Below, one piece after another: positions 1-7,497 of a stretch of DNA of 10,000 nucleotides (its first letter is position 1; each line of letters begins with the position of its first letter). Location of the stretch: NCBI RefSeq assembly GCF_042767895.1, contig NC_091566.1, forward strand, positions 41,553,607 through 41,563,606. Reading direction: 5' to 3'. This stretch comes from Penaeus vannamei (taxonomy: Eukaryota > Arthropoda > Malacostraca > Decapoda > Penaeidae). A program made the position numbers and the translations under genes. Under the pieces are notes generated by a model. The model was not told where the DNA came from. It ran no database searches and was given only the letters and a program-made list of their open reading frames with translations.

Positions 1-70
1 GACAGACAGACAGACAGACAGACGGAGAGAGAGAGAGAGACAGACAAAAACAGAGAAAGAGAGAGAGAGG

Positions 71-135
<65 letters not shown>

Positions 136-299
136 AGAGAGAGAGAAAGAGACAGAAACAGAGAGAGAATTAGAAACAGAGAGAGACAGAGAGAGCGAGA
201 GCGAGAGCGAGAGAAAGAGACAGAAACAGAGACAGAATTAGAGACAGAGACGGAAACAGAGAAAGAAAGACAGAATGAGAGAGTGAGAGAGAGAGAGAG
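1..299. repeat. (GACA)n followed by (GA)n simple repeat
   Basis: The window opens inside a (GACA)n tract of about six units, which passes into (GA)n with scattered A, C and G interruptions. The longest clean GA run is near 80-132. From 133 the array decays into GAGACAGAAACAGA-type variants up to about 299. The top strand is almost wholly purine, apart from the C of GACA/CAGA. No gene is visible; the complementary frame reads only Ser/Leu. The array continues beyond the left edge, so its true length is unknown. Confidence 0.97.
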
Positions 300-485
300 A
301 AGACGGAGGAGATGGGATGAGATGCTGCTCCCGGATGCTGCGCCGTGATCTCTGCCCGAAGGACATCCCGAGAGCGAGATCCCGAGGGACTTCCAGCGAC
401 CAAAACAAGTGCCGATGGATGTCAAAGGACGGAAGGTGTATCTCTCTTGAGGATTATCTTTCTATGAGATATTGAACTAAATAGG
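300..485. other. Unique intervening DNA, no gene recognised
   Basis: This is a mixed-composition stretch between the GA array and the triplet array. It contains a short direct repeat, ATCCCGAG, twice within about 25 bp near 365-390. A 52-codon frame runs on the plus strand from the ATG at 317 to the TGA at 473-475, and a minus frame enters it from 403. Neither gives a recognisable domain. I treat both as chance frames. I see no splice, promoter or RNA signature strong enough to call. Confidence 0.6.
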
Positions 486-1512
486 AAATGAAAATGATAA
501 TTATAATGATAGTAATAGTGATTGTAATAATGTTAATAATGATAATGATAGTAATAATGATAATGATAATAATGATAATGATAATATTAGTGATGATGAT
601 AATAATGATAATAATAGTAATGGTAAAATATAATGATTATGGTAATAATAAATGTAACAATAATAATAATGTTAATAATTAGAATGATAATAATGATAAA
701 GATAAAAATTATAACAATGTTAATAGCGATAATAATGATAATGATAATAATAACAATAATAATGATAACGATAATGATGATAATAATACAATAATGATGA
801 TGATGATAATGATAATGATGATGATAATGATACTACTACTACTACTAAAAGTAATGACAGTAATAATAATAAAAGTAAGGACAATAATAATAGCAGTAAT
901 AATGATAATGATAATAATAATGATAAGAACAATAAAAATAATGATAATAATAATAAAGATAATAACAATGATGATTATAAGGATTGCGAAAATATCAATA
1001 ATAATAATAACAGTAATGATGATAATGATAATAACAGCAATAATAATAATAACTACCAATTAAAAGATAATAACAATGATGGTAACAATAATAATAATGA
1101 TAATAATAATGATGAGGATTATCATAATAATAAGACATACAATAAAAGCAACATCAGCAACAACAACAATAATGATAATGATTAAAATGATAATTATAAC
1201 GGTAATGATCAAAATAATCATAATAAGGAAATGATAACTATAACAATGATATTTATAATAATAATAATGATGATGACAACAATAATGATAAGGATAATAA
1301 CAATAATGATAATGGTAATAAATTGATATTATGATGATGAGGATGATAATGATCATGAAAATGATGATAACAACAGCAATATTCAAAAGCAATAACAACA
1401 ATAGCAATTGATGAAGATTATAGTGCTAATGATAATTCAATGACACTAATAATCATGAAAAAATGATGATAATGACAATGATAATAATGATAACAACAGT
1501 AATAATTACAAA
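486..1512. repeat. Imperfect AAT/GAT/AAC triplet array, about 1 kb
   Basis: About 1 kb is made of ATAATGATA-like text: AAT, GAT, AAC and TAC triplets in constantly varying order. The top strand carries the AAT/GAT sense almost throughout. A short clean (ACT)n run lies near 830-846, and AAC-rich patches near 1150-1170 and 1370-1410. Open frames here translate as polyIle/Met on the plus strand and polyIle/Leu/Tyr on the minus strand, as expected from a stop-poor triplet array rather than a protein. The lack of long perfect runs suggests an old, mutated microsatellite. Similar arrays are common in decapod genomes. Confidence 0.95.
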
Positions 1513-1812
1513 CCAAAGTATCAAGAGAGATATAAGAATTGCCTGAAATACTTTGAAAAAATAACAACCTTCTTCCTGACCTACAAACATCCTGTCTTTA
1601 TCAAATCTTATCAAATTCCTTTACTTTCAAAAAATATCAACCTCATGCTATCTTATTGCAATCCTCTCTTCCTTTCCTTATTATCTTTTATCTAATTCTC
1701 TCTTTTGCGTTCCCTACCCGAAGGTGCTCATCCGAGAGTCCACCGAGTACACATACATATGCATCTGTATGTATTTATCCAGCGGCGGTACTATTCATCC
1801 CGTGTTATAATG
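1513..1812. other. Unique AT-rich segment, no gene recognised
   Basis: This non-repetitive DNA separates the triplet array from the purine tract. Visible structure is small. A 10-bp near-tandem duplication (TATCAAATCT then TATCAAATTC) lies around 1598-1617. A 7-bp inverted repeat, ATACATA at 1753-1759 and TATGTAT at 1768-1774, surrounds a short loop. The plus frame opening at 1656 runs into the purine tract as polyGlu/Arg and has no recognisable N-terminal domain. I see no tRNA or other RNA fold. Confidence 0.55.
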
Positions 1813-2240
1813 GTGTAAAACGAAGAAGAGGAGAGAGAGAGAAAAGAAAAGAAGAGAAAATGAAAAGAATAGAAAGAGAAGAAGAAGAAGAAGAAGAAGA
1901 AACGCAAGGAGATGAAGAAGAAGAGAAAGAAGGGGAAGAGGAGGAGGAGGAGGAGGAAGGTAATGATGGAGAGAAAGAAGATGAAGATGAGGATGTAAAA
2001 GTAGTAAAAAAATAAAAAGGACAAGAACAAGATCAAGGAAATGGAGATGATGATGAAGAAGAAAAAAAGGCGGAGGAGGAAGAGAAGAAGAAACTTAAAA
2101 AAGAAAAGAGGAAGAAGAAGAGGAAAAGAATAATGAAAATAATAATAATATTTAAAAAAATCCAGAAAAATGAAAAAAAAGATCACCAAAACGAAGTAAG
2201 CAACAGAAAAGAGGAACAATTACAGAAAAAGAATAACAAA
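1813..2240. repeat. Purine-rich GAA/GGA degenerate repeat
   Basis: The top strand is almost entirely purine for about 430 bp. It includes a clean (GAA)n run near 1878-1901 and a (GGA)n run near 1936-1958, then A-rich AAGAA text. The plus frame reads polyGlu/Lys and the minus frame polyPhe/Leu, which is what a GAA/AAG tract gives by composition. Mirror-like homopurine DNA of this kind can form triplex (H-DNA) structures, but that is inference from composition. Confidence 0.93.
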
Positions 2241-2422
2241 AAGAGCTAAACAAATAAAAATATCCGTATCTACCTTTCTAATAAGCCTGAAATTCGTCCA
2301 CCAGGCACAAGCGACTGAAAAGAGTCTCGTGTAGTGAGAAGAGAGCAAAGAAGAGTCCTCTTGAGAGAGCCTGAGCACACACACCCTTTCACACGGAGCC
2401 TTATCTTCTTGCATATTAATCA
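2241..2422. other. Unique spacer, no gene recognised
   Basis: This is a mixed-sequence segment between the purine tract and the (AG)n array. A minus-strand frame (2220-2423, 67 codons) covers it almost exactly and has a Cys/Ser-rich start and a hydrophobic C-terminal end. It matches no family I recognise, and the frame ends where the purine tract begins. A forkhead-like word, TAAACAA, occurs near 2247. I would not annotate a gene here without transcript evidence. Confidence 0.5.
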
Positions 2423-2431
2423 CGAGAGAGG

Positions 2432-2521
<90 letters not shown>
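2423..2521. repeat. (AG)n microsatellite
   Basis: A perfect (AG)n run of about 40 units occupies 2441-2521, preceded by a slightly interrupted GA stretch from 2423. It is the longest uninterrupted dinucleotide run in the window. Its purity suggests a young or actively length-varying locus, so it is a likely polymorphic marker. Confidence 0.98.
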
Positions 2522-2527
<6 letters not shown>

Positions 2528-2551
2528 TTGGGGGTGGGGGGTGGGACGGGG
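2521..2551 (+). other. G-run cluster with quadruplex potential
   Basis: Directly after the (AG)n run the top strand has at least five runs of three or more G separated by one to a few bases (GTGGGGGTTGGGGG and onward, ending in ACGGGGG). This satisfies the usual G-quadruplex pattern of four G-tracts with short loops. The sequence pattern is seen directly; folding is an inference. Confidence 0.7.
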
Positions 2552-2589
2552 GTCTTTTGGATAAAGAGAGAGAAAAATAAAGGGGTTAA

Positions 2590-2601
2590 AGTATATTTAT
2601 G

Positions 2602-2699
<98 letters not shown>

Positions 2700-2700
2700 T
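2590..2700. repeat. (AT)n microsatellite
   Basis: About 110 bp of alternating TA, interrupted near 2644 by TATTATA and near 2667 by TATGTATA. Alternating AT is self-complementary, so the tract can extrude as cruciforms. Its plus frame reads repeated Ile-Tyr and is not a protein. Confidence 0.97.
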
Positions 2701-3415
2701 TCGTCTGCTTTATTTGTTTTCTCTTTCTTTGCTTTCTTCTGATCTATTTTTTTTCTGTCCCTATCTCTTCCCCTTTTCCCCTCTTTCTTCCTTCACTTTA
2801 TCCATCCCTTTCATTTCTCTTTACCTTCCCCTATCTCGCAATTTCCTGCTTTTTCCCATCACCTTTTCCCCCATCTTCTCCCTCTATTCTTCCTCATCTC
2901 CCTCCATCCACTCCCCCAACATCTCTCCCGTTACCTTCATCCCCCTCCCCTCTTTCACCTCATACCCTCCCCCTCCCCTTTCCATCTTTTCCCCTTTCTC
3001 CTCCCACCTCAACTTCCCTCTTTACCCCTCTTCTCCCCTTCCCCAATCCCCACCTTTCACCCCAACCCCCCTCCCCTACCACATCCTTCCCCCTCCCTCC
3101 CCCACTCCTCCCCTCATTCTTCCCCTTCCCCAATCCCCTACCTTTCCATCCCAACCCTCCCTCCCTCTACCACATCCTTCCCCCTCCCTCCCCCACTCCT
3201 CCCCTCATTCACCCCTCCCCTACCCCTCATTCATCCCCTCCCCCACCCCTCCCCCCACTTTCCAATCCACCCCTCATTCACCCCTCCCCTCCTCCTCCCC
3301 TCATTCATCCCCTCCCCCTCCCCTCACCCCCCACCCTCCAATCCTCCCCCCTTCTCCTCACCCCTCCCTTCATTCACCCCCTCCCCCCCTCCCCCCCTCC
3401 CCCCCAAACCCCCAC
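2701..3415. repeat. Pyrimidine tract with C-rich minisatellites
   Basis: The top strand is nearly all C and T, turning strongly C-rich after about 2950. Two diverged units of about 87-91 bp lie at 3037-3123 and 3124-3214. Both begin CCTTCCCCAATCCCC, and they share an identical 44-bp block (3076-3119 and 3167-3210). A shorter motif, CCCCTCATTC, recurs at 3110, 3201, 3223, 3270 and 3297, with a variant near 3366. Stops are rare because TAA, TAG and TGA need purines; this explains the 540-codon open frame from 2528, which reads Ser/Pro/Leu/Phe and is not a credible protein. Confidence 0.93.
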
Positions 3416-3628
3416 CGACACTCCGCTAATACCTTTCGCGCTTCTATAATTCAAAACCCATCGTATATTAGCATAATATCCGCACCCGGCTCTGGTGTTG
3501 ACAATATCTGCGCCCGTGATCTTTACGATAGGTTTTGGCCGAAGGAATGCGATGCCGTTTGGGCTCCTTCCTCGAGCTGCCCCTGCCCGTCTCACGCCCC
3601 CGCGCCCGTGGCCAGGCTCTTTCTTTCC
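3416..3628. other. Unique GC/AT-mixed island between pyrimidine tracts
   Basis: A roughly 200-bp non-repetitive island sits inside about 2 kb of pyrimidine-rich DNA. Its 5' half has AT-rich words in CG-containing context: TATAATTC near 3445, and an inverted repeat ATATTA (3465-3470), GCA, TAATAT (3474-3479). The latter resembles a POU/homeodomain-type GCATAAT word. The 3' half is GC-rich with CpGs. A minus-strand frame stays open across it (peptide including PNGIAFLRPKPIVKITGADI), but I recognise no domain and it continues into low-complexity sequence on both sides. It could be a small regulatory element, a decayed exon or a repeat remnant. Confidence 0.5.
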
Positions 3629-3630
3629 TC

Positions 3631-3661
<31 letters not shown>

Positions 3662-3790
3662 CTGTCTGTCTCTGTCTGTTTGTTTGTCTGTCTGTCTCTT
3701 GTCTCTTGTCTGTTTGTTTGTCTCTGTCTGTCTGTCTGTCTGTGTCTGTCTCTGTCTCTTTCTCTCTCTGTCTCTCTCCTCTCTTCTCTC
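3629..3790. repeat. (TCTG)n / (TC)n compound microsatellite
   Basis: This is a compound array of TCTG, TTTG and TCTC tetramers (CTGTCTGTCTGTTTGTC and similar), decaying into (TC)n by about 3775. It is the reverse-complement type of the (GACA)n/(GA)n array at the left edge. Frames through it read repeated Cys-Leu-Ser-Val, or Arg-Gln-Thr-Asp on the opposite strand, which are repeat translations. Confidence 0.96.
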
Positions 3791-4794
3791 TCTCTGTCTT
3801 TTTCTTTCTTTGTTTTTAATCATCATCTCCTCTTTTACTTTTTTTCTGCTGCTCATAAAGGTTTTATTTCTTCTTCTTTTTTCTTTCTTTGTTCTATTTC
3901 TTTTCGTCCTAATATTTTTTCTTTCTTCTTCTTTTTCCCTTTTTATTTTCTTCTTCAATGCCTTTCTTTCTTTCTTCTTTTTATTTCTTTTCTTTCGTTC
4001 TTCTTTTTTTTATTATTTTCTTTCTTTCTTCTTCTTTCTTCATCATCGTTATCTTCTCTTTCTTTGCCATGTTATTCTATTGTTATCATTATTACCATTT
4101 TCTCTTCCTTGTCTTCCGTGTATTCTTGCAAACCCTTATTCCTCGTTTAATCTCATTCTGCTTGCTCTCTTTTTTATATTTTTCCCTTCCCTCCTTCCAC
4201 GTCTCCTATCTTCGTTCCCTTCCTTCTACCGCCTCCATCCTTCCTTCCTTCCTCTTTTCTCCTCCGACTTCCCTCCTTCCTCTTTTCTCCTCCATCTTCC
4301 CTCCTTCTCTCCTCTCTTTTCCCCTTCATTTCCTCTTCCCTTCTTCCCCTCCCTCAATCTCTTCCACCTCCCCCATCTCTCCATCCCTTCTCCGTTCTCC
4401 CCCACTTCCTCCTCCTTCTCCCCATCTCTCTTTCGACCCCAAACCCATTCCCTCCTCCCTTCCCCCCTCCCCCCATCCACCCACCCAACCCCTTCTCTTC
4501 CTCCCCACTCCCCTCCTTCCTCCCACCTTCCCCATTTCCCTTCTCCCCCTCCATCCCCCTACCCCCTCCGTTCTGTCCTCCATCCCTCCCCTTCTCCCCT
4601 TCTCCCCTTCCACCTCACTTCTCCCCCTCCATCCCCCTACCCCCTCCCTTCCGCCCCTTCCACCCCACCTCCCTTCTCCCCCCCTACCCCATCCCTTCCC
4701 CCTCCACTCCATCCACCCACCCAACCCCTCCCCTCCCTCCTCCCCCTCCCTCCCCTCCCCTCCCTCCCCACCCCCCTCCCACCTTCTCCACCCC
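3791..4794. repeat. 1 kb pyrimidine tract, T-rich then C-rich
   Basis: 3791 to about 4170 is TTC/TTTC text with occasional ATT words. From about 4170 to 4794 the strand becomes CCCTCC-rich. A 29-bp block beginning TTCTCCCCCTCCATC occurs identically at 4541-4569 and 4619-4647, 78 bp apart, showing local duplication. Open frames of 315 and 479 codons cross this tract on the plus strand but consist of Phe/Leu/Ser and then Pro/Ser. They are composition artefacts. Confidence 0.93.
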
Positions 4795-4883
4795 CAGAGC
4801 CTTCGATCAGCTATCGTTCCCCCCGCTCGGCCCCCTGCCTCCGTGCTCTACCGGCGCTGCCCTCGATGCCGGGTTTCGCTTCG
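4795..4883. other. Short unique spacer at a C-rich/G-rich switch
   Basis: About 90 bp of mixed sequence lies exactly between a top-strand C-rich tract and a top-strand G-rich tract. TCGATGCCGGG occurs twice, 18 bp apart (near 4863 and 4881). Several CpGs are present. There is no recognisable gene; it would form the loop if the flanking C-rich and G-rich DNA paired. Confidence 0.6.
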
Positions 4884-4990
4884 ATGCCGGGGGGGTGGGG
4901 GGTGACCTTTGGGTTCGGGGGGGGTGGGGGGTGACCTTTGGGTTCGGGGTGGGCGGTAGGGGTGGGGTGGGGGTGGGGGGTGACCTTAGG
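4884..4990. repeat. 29-bp G-rich repeat with TGACCTT words
   Basis: Two near-identical units 29 bp apart carry GGTGACCTTTGGGTTCGGGG, with TGACCTTTG at 4903-4911 and 4932-4940. A third, diverged copy has TGACCTTAG at 4981-4989. The reverse complement, CAAAGGTCA, contains the AGGTCA nuclear-receptor half-site. Because the words are part of a tandem repeat, their number may reflect duplication rather than selection for binding. Confidence 0.8.
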
Positions 4991-5606
4991 GTTCGGGGGT
5001 TCGGTTCGCGGTCCTTGAGGGTTGGGGGTGGGTGGATGGGGGGGGGTGGAGGGTTCTCGAGGAGGAGGGTGGGGTGGGGAGAGGGGAGGGGGGGTCGTGG
5101 TTCTTGAGGAGGAGGGCGGGAGGAAGGGGAGGGTGGGGGAGGGGTGGAGGGTTCTCGAGGAGGATGGGGTGTGGGGGTAGAGGTTCTTGAGGAGGAAGGG
5201 GAGAGAAAGGGAAGGGTGGGGGAGGGGGAGGGGGGTTAGAGAGGAGGGTAGGTGGGAGGGGTCGTGGTTCATGAGGAAGGAAGGAAGGGGGGGGAGGAGT
5301 TCGCGAGGAGGGTAGGTGTGGGGTTGTGGTTCTTGAGGAAAGGGGAGTGGGTGGTTTGTGGTTCTTGAGGAGGGTTGAGGGGTTGGGGAGGGACGGTTCG
5401 CGGTTCTTGAGGAGGGTTGGGGGTGGGGGGCGGTTCGGAGTTCTTGAGAAGGGGAAGGGGTGGTTCTTGAGGAGCGTTGCGGGGGGGGGGGTCCTGTGGA
5501 GTGTTGGGGGCGGTTCGCAGTTCTTAAGGAGGGTTGGGGGGTGGGGAGTTCTTCCTGAGGAGTGTTGGGGTTTGGGGAGCGGTTCGCGGTTCTTGAGGAG
5601 GGGGGG
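4991..5606. repeat. G-rich minisatellite built on GGTTCTTGAGGAG
   Basis: The core GGTTCTTGAGGAG occurs exactly at 5099, 5182, 5360, 5402, 5462 and 5588. Variants lie at 5052 and 5150 (TTCTCGAGGAG), 5266, 5328, 5441 and 5519. In the right half the core is often preceded by CGGTTCGCGG or a close form (5394, 5431, 5511, 5580; an early copy at 5002). Spacers are G-rich and variable in length, giving irregular 30-80 bp spacing. Multiple GGG runs throughout the top strand give strong quadruplex potential. Frames through it read Gly/Arg/Val and are not proteins. I do not recognise this as a known named satellite. Confidence 0.9.
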
Positions 5607-5663
5607 GGGCGGTTCGTAGCCGTTTTGGCAGATTTTAATGGCCGCTCTTCGCTTTAATGGCCT
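5607..5663. other. Short unique segment with duplicated TTTAATGGCC
   Basis: This brief non-repetitive segment lies between the G-rich minisatellite and the next pyrimidine tract. The exact 10-mer TTTAATGGCC occurs at 5634-5643 and 5653-5662, 19 bp apart. It joins a TAAT homeodomain-type core to ATGGCC, which holds the GCCAT/ATGGC core of YY1/Pleiohomeotic-type sites. A final partial minisatellite word, CGGTTCGTAGC, lies at 5610-5620. Confidence 0.55.
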
Positions 5664-6260
5664 CCCTGCCCGTCTTCTTCTTCTTCCTCCTTATCTCCTG
5701 CTCCTTCATTTTCTTCTTCTTTCGTCTCTTCTCCTTATTGTTATCCTCTTCTTTATTTTTTGTGTCTTTCCCCCTTTTTCTTCTTATATTTCTTCATCAC
5801 CTCCTCCCCCCCTCTTAGTTTTCTTCTTCTTCTTCTTCTTCCGCTTGTGCTACTTCTCTTTCTTCCTCTTCCCCTTCTACTTCTGCTTCTCCTTTTCCTC
5901 CATATTTTCTGTCTTCGTACTCTATTCCACATTCTTCGTCTCGCTTTGTTTATCTTCCTTATCTTTCTTCACTCTTTCCATCCTCCTTTTTCTCTCTTCG
6001 TTACCGAGATCTTTTTTTCTTTATTTCTTATCTTTTCCCTCTCTTCTTTCGCTCCATTTTCCCCTCTCTTCATAACATATCTTCCTTGATTTATAATTGT
6101 CTCCACCTTTTTCTTTAAATTCTCCTACATTCTCCTCTAATCCCCCCTTTCTTTCCCTCTCTCCCCTCCGCCTTCATTTACAAACAAACTCTTTTATCTT
6201 TTTCTCTCAAATTATCCAGCAGTTTCTCCCTATCTCCCCACTTTCTCTCCTCCTCTTCTA
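5664..6260. repeat. TTC/TCC pyrimidine tract
   Basis: About 600 bp in which the top strand is mostly C and T, dominated by CTT and TTC triplets. A clear (TTC)n run lies near 5820-5840. It follows a G-rich tract, so purine/pyrimidine polarity flips again here. The open frames (for example 5638-6075 and 5760-6089) read Leu/Phe/Ser and are explained by the lack of purines needed for stop codons. Confidence 0.9.
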
Positions 6261-6612
6261 CACACCACGAAATTGCTTCGTAATCCAACAGACCATCTTA
6301 ACAGGCCTAAATACAAATTTAGTATTAGCCTATTTTCTACCTCCTGTTTACTACCTTGGTCTGTGCTCTCATTGTTTACTCTCGAGATCTGGTTTTGACG
6401 CATCACAGCCTGGGTAATGCGAGGCACCGTATTATCTAAGGGGTTTATCAAAGCAATTTACAACTTGAGGTGCACTTGGTGGGGGCTCCAAGCACTGGCT
6501 CTGCATACTTCCCATTGTGGGTTTACTGCACTTTGGGTTTTGACTTTGTTTTATGATTTTTTTTATGATTTTCTTTGTTGTTGTCATTGGTTCTTGTAAC
6601 TGTTTTTTATCA
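6261..6612. other. Unique segment, about 350 bp, no gene recognised
   Basis: This is the longest AT-balanced non-repetitive stretch in the window. An imperfect hairpin lies at 6303-6331: AGGC then CTAAAT, loop ACAA, ATTTAG, a 5-nt bulge, GCCT. A 13-bp near-tandem TTTTATGATTTT duplication lies around 6549-6575. Short overlapping frames exist on both strands (minus 6230-6451 and 6432-6617; plus 6417-6599). None matches a family I know, and none shows codon structure better than the others. I see no convincing tRNA-like A/B boxes that would mark a SINE. It may be intergenic or intronic DNA, or a decayed transposon. Confidence 0.55.
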
Positions 6613-6634
6613 TACATTTTATATTGTTATTATT

Positions 6635-6669
<35 letters not shown>

Positions 6670-6673
6670 TATA

Positions 6674-6708
<35 letters not shown>

Positions 6709-6948
6709 CATTATTATTATTATTATTATCATTATTACTATTATTATTATAATCATCATCATCATTATTATTATTATTACTAATATTATTATTGTGGTCA
6801 TTATTATTCTATTCAATGTCATTATCATCATTATAATCACTGCTGTTACTATTTTCATTACTAATACTTTTGTTTTTATTATTATTATTGTCATTGGTAT
6901 TAGTTTATTAACATTACCATCATCATTATCACTATTACTATTATCATC

Positions 6949-6983
<35 letters not shown>

Positions 6984-7088
6984 CATTATTATTATTATCA
7001 TTATTATTATCATTATCATTATCCTTATTATTATTATCATTATTGTTATTATTATCATTATTATCACTACTATCATTGTTATACCATT
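6613..7088. repeat. TTA/ATC triplet array (inverse orientation)
   Basis: The top strand reads TATTATTATC with TCA/TTG variants for about 470 bp. Long near-perfect (ATT)n runs lie at about 6628-6775 and 6950-7005. This is the reverse-complement sense of the 486-1512 array. It is purer than that array, which suggests more recent expansion. The plus frame gives polyIle or polyTyr, and the minus frame polyIle/Met. Confidence 0.95.
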
Positions 7089-7482
7089 ATGAATATTATT
7101 ATGAATACTATCATCATGATAAAGATGATAAGGATGTTGATGGCAATAATGATACTACTACTACTAATAATAATGATATTGATAATAATGATGATGATAT
7201 TGCTACTACTACTTCTAATGATACTGTTGATATTAATAACAATGATCATAATAATAATATCAATAACATAAAAATAATAAAAATGATTATAATAATGATA
7301 ATGATAATAATAATTATAATGATAATGATAGGGATAATAGTGACAATAATGATAATAACAGCAGGAAAATAATAATGATAATATTGATAACAATGATGGT
7401 AATGGTAATAAAAATAATGATAGCATTAATGATAATAACAACGGCAAAAATTAACAATAATGATATTAATGATAATGATAAT
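7089..7482. repeat. AAT/GAT triplet array, flipped relative to neighbours
   Basis: Around 7089-7120 the array changes sense: the top strand switches from TTA/TCA to AATAATGAT-type text and keeps that polarity to 7482. Sub-blocks include (ACT)n near 7151-7165 and 7203-7211, and GATAATGAT text near 7286-7350. It is therefore inverted relative to both flanking blocks. Confidence 0.92.
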
Positions 7483-7497
7483 GATTATCATTATCAT
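7469..7497. repeat. Perfect inverted repeat at triplet-array junction
   Basis: The left arm ATGATAATGATAAT (7469-7482) and right arm ATTATCATTATCAT (7484-7497) are exact reverse complements around a single G at 7483. Outside them, ACAATAATGA (7454-7463) and TCATTATTGT (7506-7515) are also reverse complements, shifted by one triplet. The imperfect palindrome therefore spans about 60 bp. It marks the point where the array polarity flips. Confidence 0.95.

Noticed and set aside
317..475. 52-codon Cys/Arg-rich plus-strand frame, possible small peptide
   Set aside because: No signal peptide, no paired-cysteine pattern I recognise, no start context or transcript evidence. Length is within chance expectation.
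2220..2423. 67-codon minus-strand frame with hydrophobic C-terminus
   Set aside because: No family recognised; the hydrophobic end comes from the A/T-rich edge of the adjacent purine tract.
3374..3958. 194-codon minus-strand Lys/Arg/Glu/Gln-rich frame that looks like a charged coiled-coil protein
   Set aside because: Most of it is the reverse translation of TTC and TCTG repeats. Only the part over 3416-3628 is of normal complexity, and it has no recognisable domain.
2528..4150. 540-codon plus-strand open frame
   Set aside because: It lies in (AT)n and pyrimidine-rich DNA that lacks the purines needed for stop codons. The product is Ile/Tyr then Ser/Pro/Phe low complexity with no domain.
3495..4934. 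479-codon and overlapping 315-codon plus-strand frames
   Set aside because: Two different frames are open at once across the same pyrimidine tract, which is a sign of compositional bias rather than coding.
4978..4996. TTAGG-type arthropod telomere word near the TGACCTTAGG copy
   Set aside because: It occurs once within a G-rich minisatellite and is not tandem.
6261..6612. Possible tRNA-derived SINE
   Set aside because: No convincing A-box/B-box pair or 3' tail repeat could be found on either strand.
6553..7372. Frames encoding polyIle or polyTyr/His, which look like transmembrane or His-rich proteins
   Set aside because: Translation of an ATT/ATC triplet array; both strands and several frames are open for the same reason.
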